Of a DNA stretch of 64,000 nt, positions 62,871 through 64,000 are shown piece after piece. A model generated the notes under the pieces. That model did not search any database, was not told the DNA's origin, and worked only from the letters and a program-made list of their open reading frames with translations. How positions within the stretch are numbered: position 1 is the first letter of the stretch; each line of letters starts with the position of its first letter. The stretch covers positions 236,536 to 300,535 of the forward strand of contig NZ_RZNY01000002.1 of assembly GCF_003994475.1 (NCBI RefSeq), read 5' to 3'. The position numbers were made by a program, and so were the translations under genes. Origin of the DNA: Paenibacillus anaericanus (GTDB lineage: Bacteria > Bacillota > Bacilli > Paenibacillales > Paenibacillaceae).

Positions 62871-64000
62871 TCATCCTTCTGCTACTTCTATCTCTGGCGC
62901 AACATTAAGTCTTTTCCGCAACAAGTAGATGAGCACACTACCGACCGTTAAGGCCATGAAATCTGCAATAACTAAGGACCATATTACACCATGGAACTGA
63001 AAATAATGCTTCATTACAAACAATGTTGGAATGAGGATACTTCCCTGTGCAACAGCCATAGCGAGCGCAGCTATGCCCTGTCCCGTAGCCTGAAAGATAC
63101 CACTGATTAAGAAGGTGAATCCCGTCAAGAATAATGAGAAGACGGTTACTTTTAGAATGAAACTACCGATCGCGATCAACTCAGGATCAATCGTAAACAT
63201 CCCGACGAAATGATTTGATATGGAGAACAAGATCGTGCTACTCAACGCAGCGATGACAATAATAACAGCTGAAGTGAACAGAATAATTTGTTTCATACGT
63301 TTCTTATTTGAGGTAAAACAATAAGCAATCACGGGGACAACACCCTCACTTAGTCCCATAATGATAAAATCGGGAATTTGCATAAGCCGAGAAGATATTC
63401 CATAAGCAGCTACAGATGTATCTCCATAAATGGCGAGAAAATGGTTAAAGAATAACGCGGTTATGGACATAAACACACTGAGTAAAAAGACTGGAATACC
63501 GACGCCTAGGATGTTACGAATCATAACCAAAGTTACCCGACATGCCTTCCAAGACAACGTTAAAAATGTGCTTTTACGATGAATGAACTGCATATAATAC
63601 AGGGCAGCTACGAGGTTAGAAATAATAGTGGCGGCGGCAATTCCTTTCATCCCCCAATCAAGCCCAAAAATAAAGATCGCATCCAATAGGATATTCATAA
63701 TCACACTTAATATCATGCCATACATAGATACTTTCGCTGCCCCTTCGGATCTAACGGTTTGTTCCAGCGCGAAATTTATCATAATAATAGGTGCTCCGAT
63801 GAGCAGAATGGTTACATAATCCTTTGTATAGAGAAAGGAGGTCGCACTAGCACCTAATCCATTTACGATGGTACTAATAAACGGAATACTAACCAGACAT
63901 ATAACGATGCCTAAGAGGAGAGTACCATAGAAGGAAAAAGCAGAAACTTGCTTCACACTTTTATAATCCTTCTCCCCTAAAAGCCGAGATATATAAGTCC
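62871..64000 (-). CDS. MATE family efflux transporter (partial, 5' end outside window)
   Basis: About 376 C-terminal residues of a MATE protein with 9-10 membrane segments. The visible upstream residues TYISRLLGEKDYKSVKQVSA are the loop after the second segment of MATE proteins; the frame is open to the window edge. GTSVAAYGISSRLMQIPDF-like region in the middle matches the MATE substrate-path segment. It exports drugs or metals with Na+ or H+. The start codon is not visible. Confidence 0.88.
   Translation of the reverse strand, partial: TYISRLLGEKDYKSVKQVSAFSFYGTLLLGIVICLVSIPFISTIVNGLGASATSFLYTKDYVTILLIGAPIIMINFALEQTVRSEGAAKVSMYGMILSVIMNILLDAIFIFGLDWGMKGIAAATIISNLVAALYYMQFIHRKSTFLTLSWKACRVTLVMIRNILGVGIPVFLLSVFMSITALFFNHFLAIYGDTSVAAYGISSRLMQIPDFIIMGLSEGVVPVIAYCFTSNKKRMKQIILFTSAVIIVIAALSSTILFSISNHFVGMFTIDPELIAIGSFILKVTVFSLFLTGFTFLISGIFQATGQGIAALAMAVAQGSILIPTLFVMKHYFQFHGVIWSLVIADFMALTVGSVLIYLLRKRLNVAPEIEVAEG

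Noticed and set aside
1-64000. tRNA, rRNA, prophage and insertion-sequence genes
   Set aside because: No cloverleaf with CCA-like ends, rRNA core, integrase or transposase was recognised on either strand.

Overview
The window looks like chromosomal DNA from a low-to-mid-GC Gram-positive bacterium, most likely a Paenibacillus. The evidence is the strong GGAGG-type ribosome sites, frequent GTG/TTG starts, S-layer-homology (SLH) anchored glycoside hydrolases, LplB/LplC-type sugar permeases with a large solute-binding lipoprotein, and many small regulator/transporter pairs. I found no rRNA, tRNA, CRISPR array, integrase, transposase or phage structural gene. Both ends of the window cut through genes: an ECF ATPase on the left and a MATE transporter on the right.

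Layout. 1-2.8 kb: an ECF-type transporter (ATPase and S-like component) divergent from a MurR/RpiR regulator. 2.9-12.3 kb: a beta-glucan utilisation locus on the minus strand. It runs from a strong promoter with a cre-like site and paired operator-like repeats through two permeases, a solute-binding lipoprotein, a secreted two-domain GH16 glucanase with SLH repeats, a LacI regulator, a BadF-type sugar kinase and a GH4 6-phospho-glycosidase. 12.4-16.7 kb: a partner-switching module (PAS/PP2C phosphatase, HATPase kinase, chemoreceptor, STAS protein). 16.9-24.3 kb: SelO, nitroreductase, lipase, ArsR/MFS pair, a lipoprotein gene with an early stop codon, and an amidohydrolase. 24.3-33.6 kb: a 1056-residue GNAT fusion protein, a glycosyltransferase, a membrane protein, a TetR/MFS pair and a UvrC-like nuclease lacking the usual C-terminal half.

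33.7-45.2 kb holds three ABC-2 export systems, each controlled differently: one under a MerR regulator with two matching 19-bp-spacer promoters, one with its own response regulator and histidine kinase, and one in an operon with a hydrolase and a lipoprotein. Between them lie decayed genes (a CPBP-like protease remnant and a ribokinase remnant). 45.4-49.5 kb has a second SelO, another MFS exporter, a decayed copy of the 29-kb membrane protein and a PH-domain protein.

49.7-58.5 kb is dominated by a roughly 7.4-kb gene for an SLH-anchored GH101 endo-alpha-N-acetylgalactosaminidase, split by an apparent one-base deletion, with a divergent AraC regulator. 58.6-64 kb carries acetyltransferases, a CD3324-like protein, two copies of a 56-residue zinc-ribbon protein, a WYL regulator divergent from a VOC protein, a 220-bp nested inverted-repeat element of unknown function, and a MATE efflux pump. 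All functional statements are read by eye from sequence and family knowledge; no search or folding program was run.
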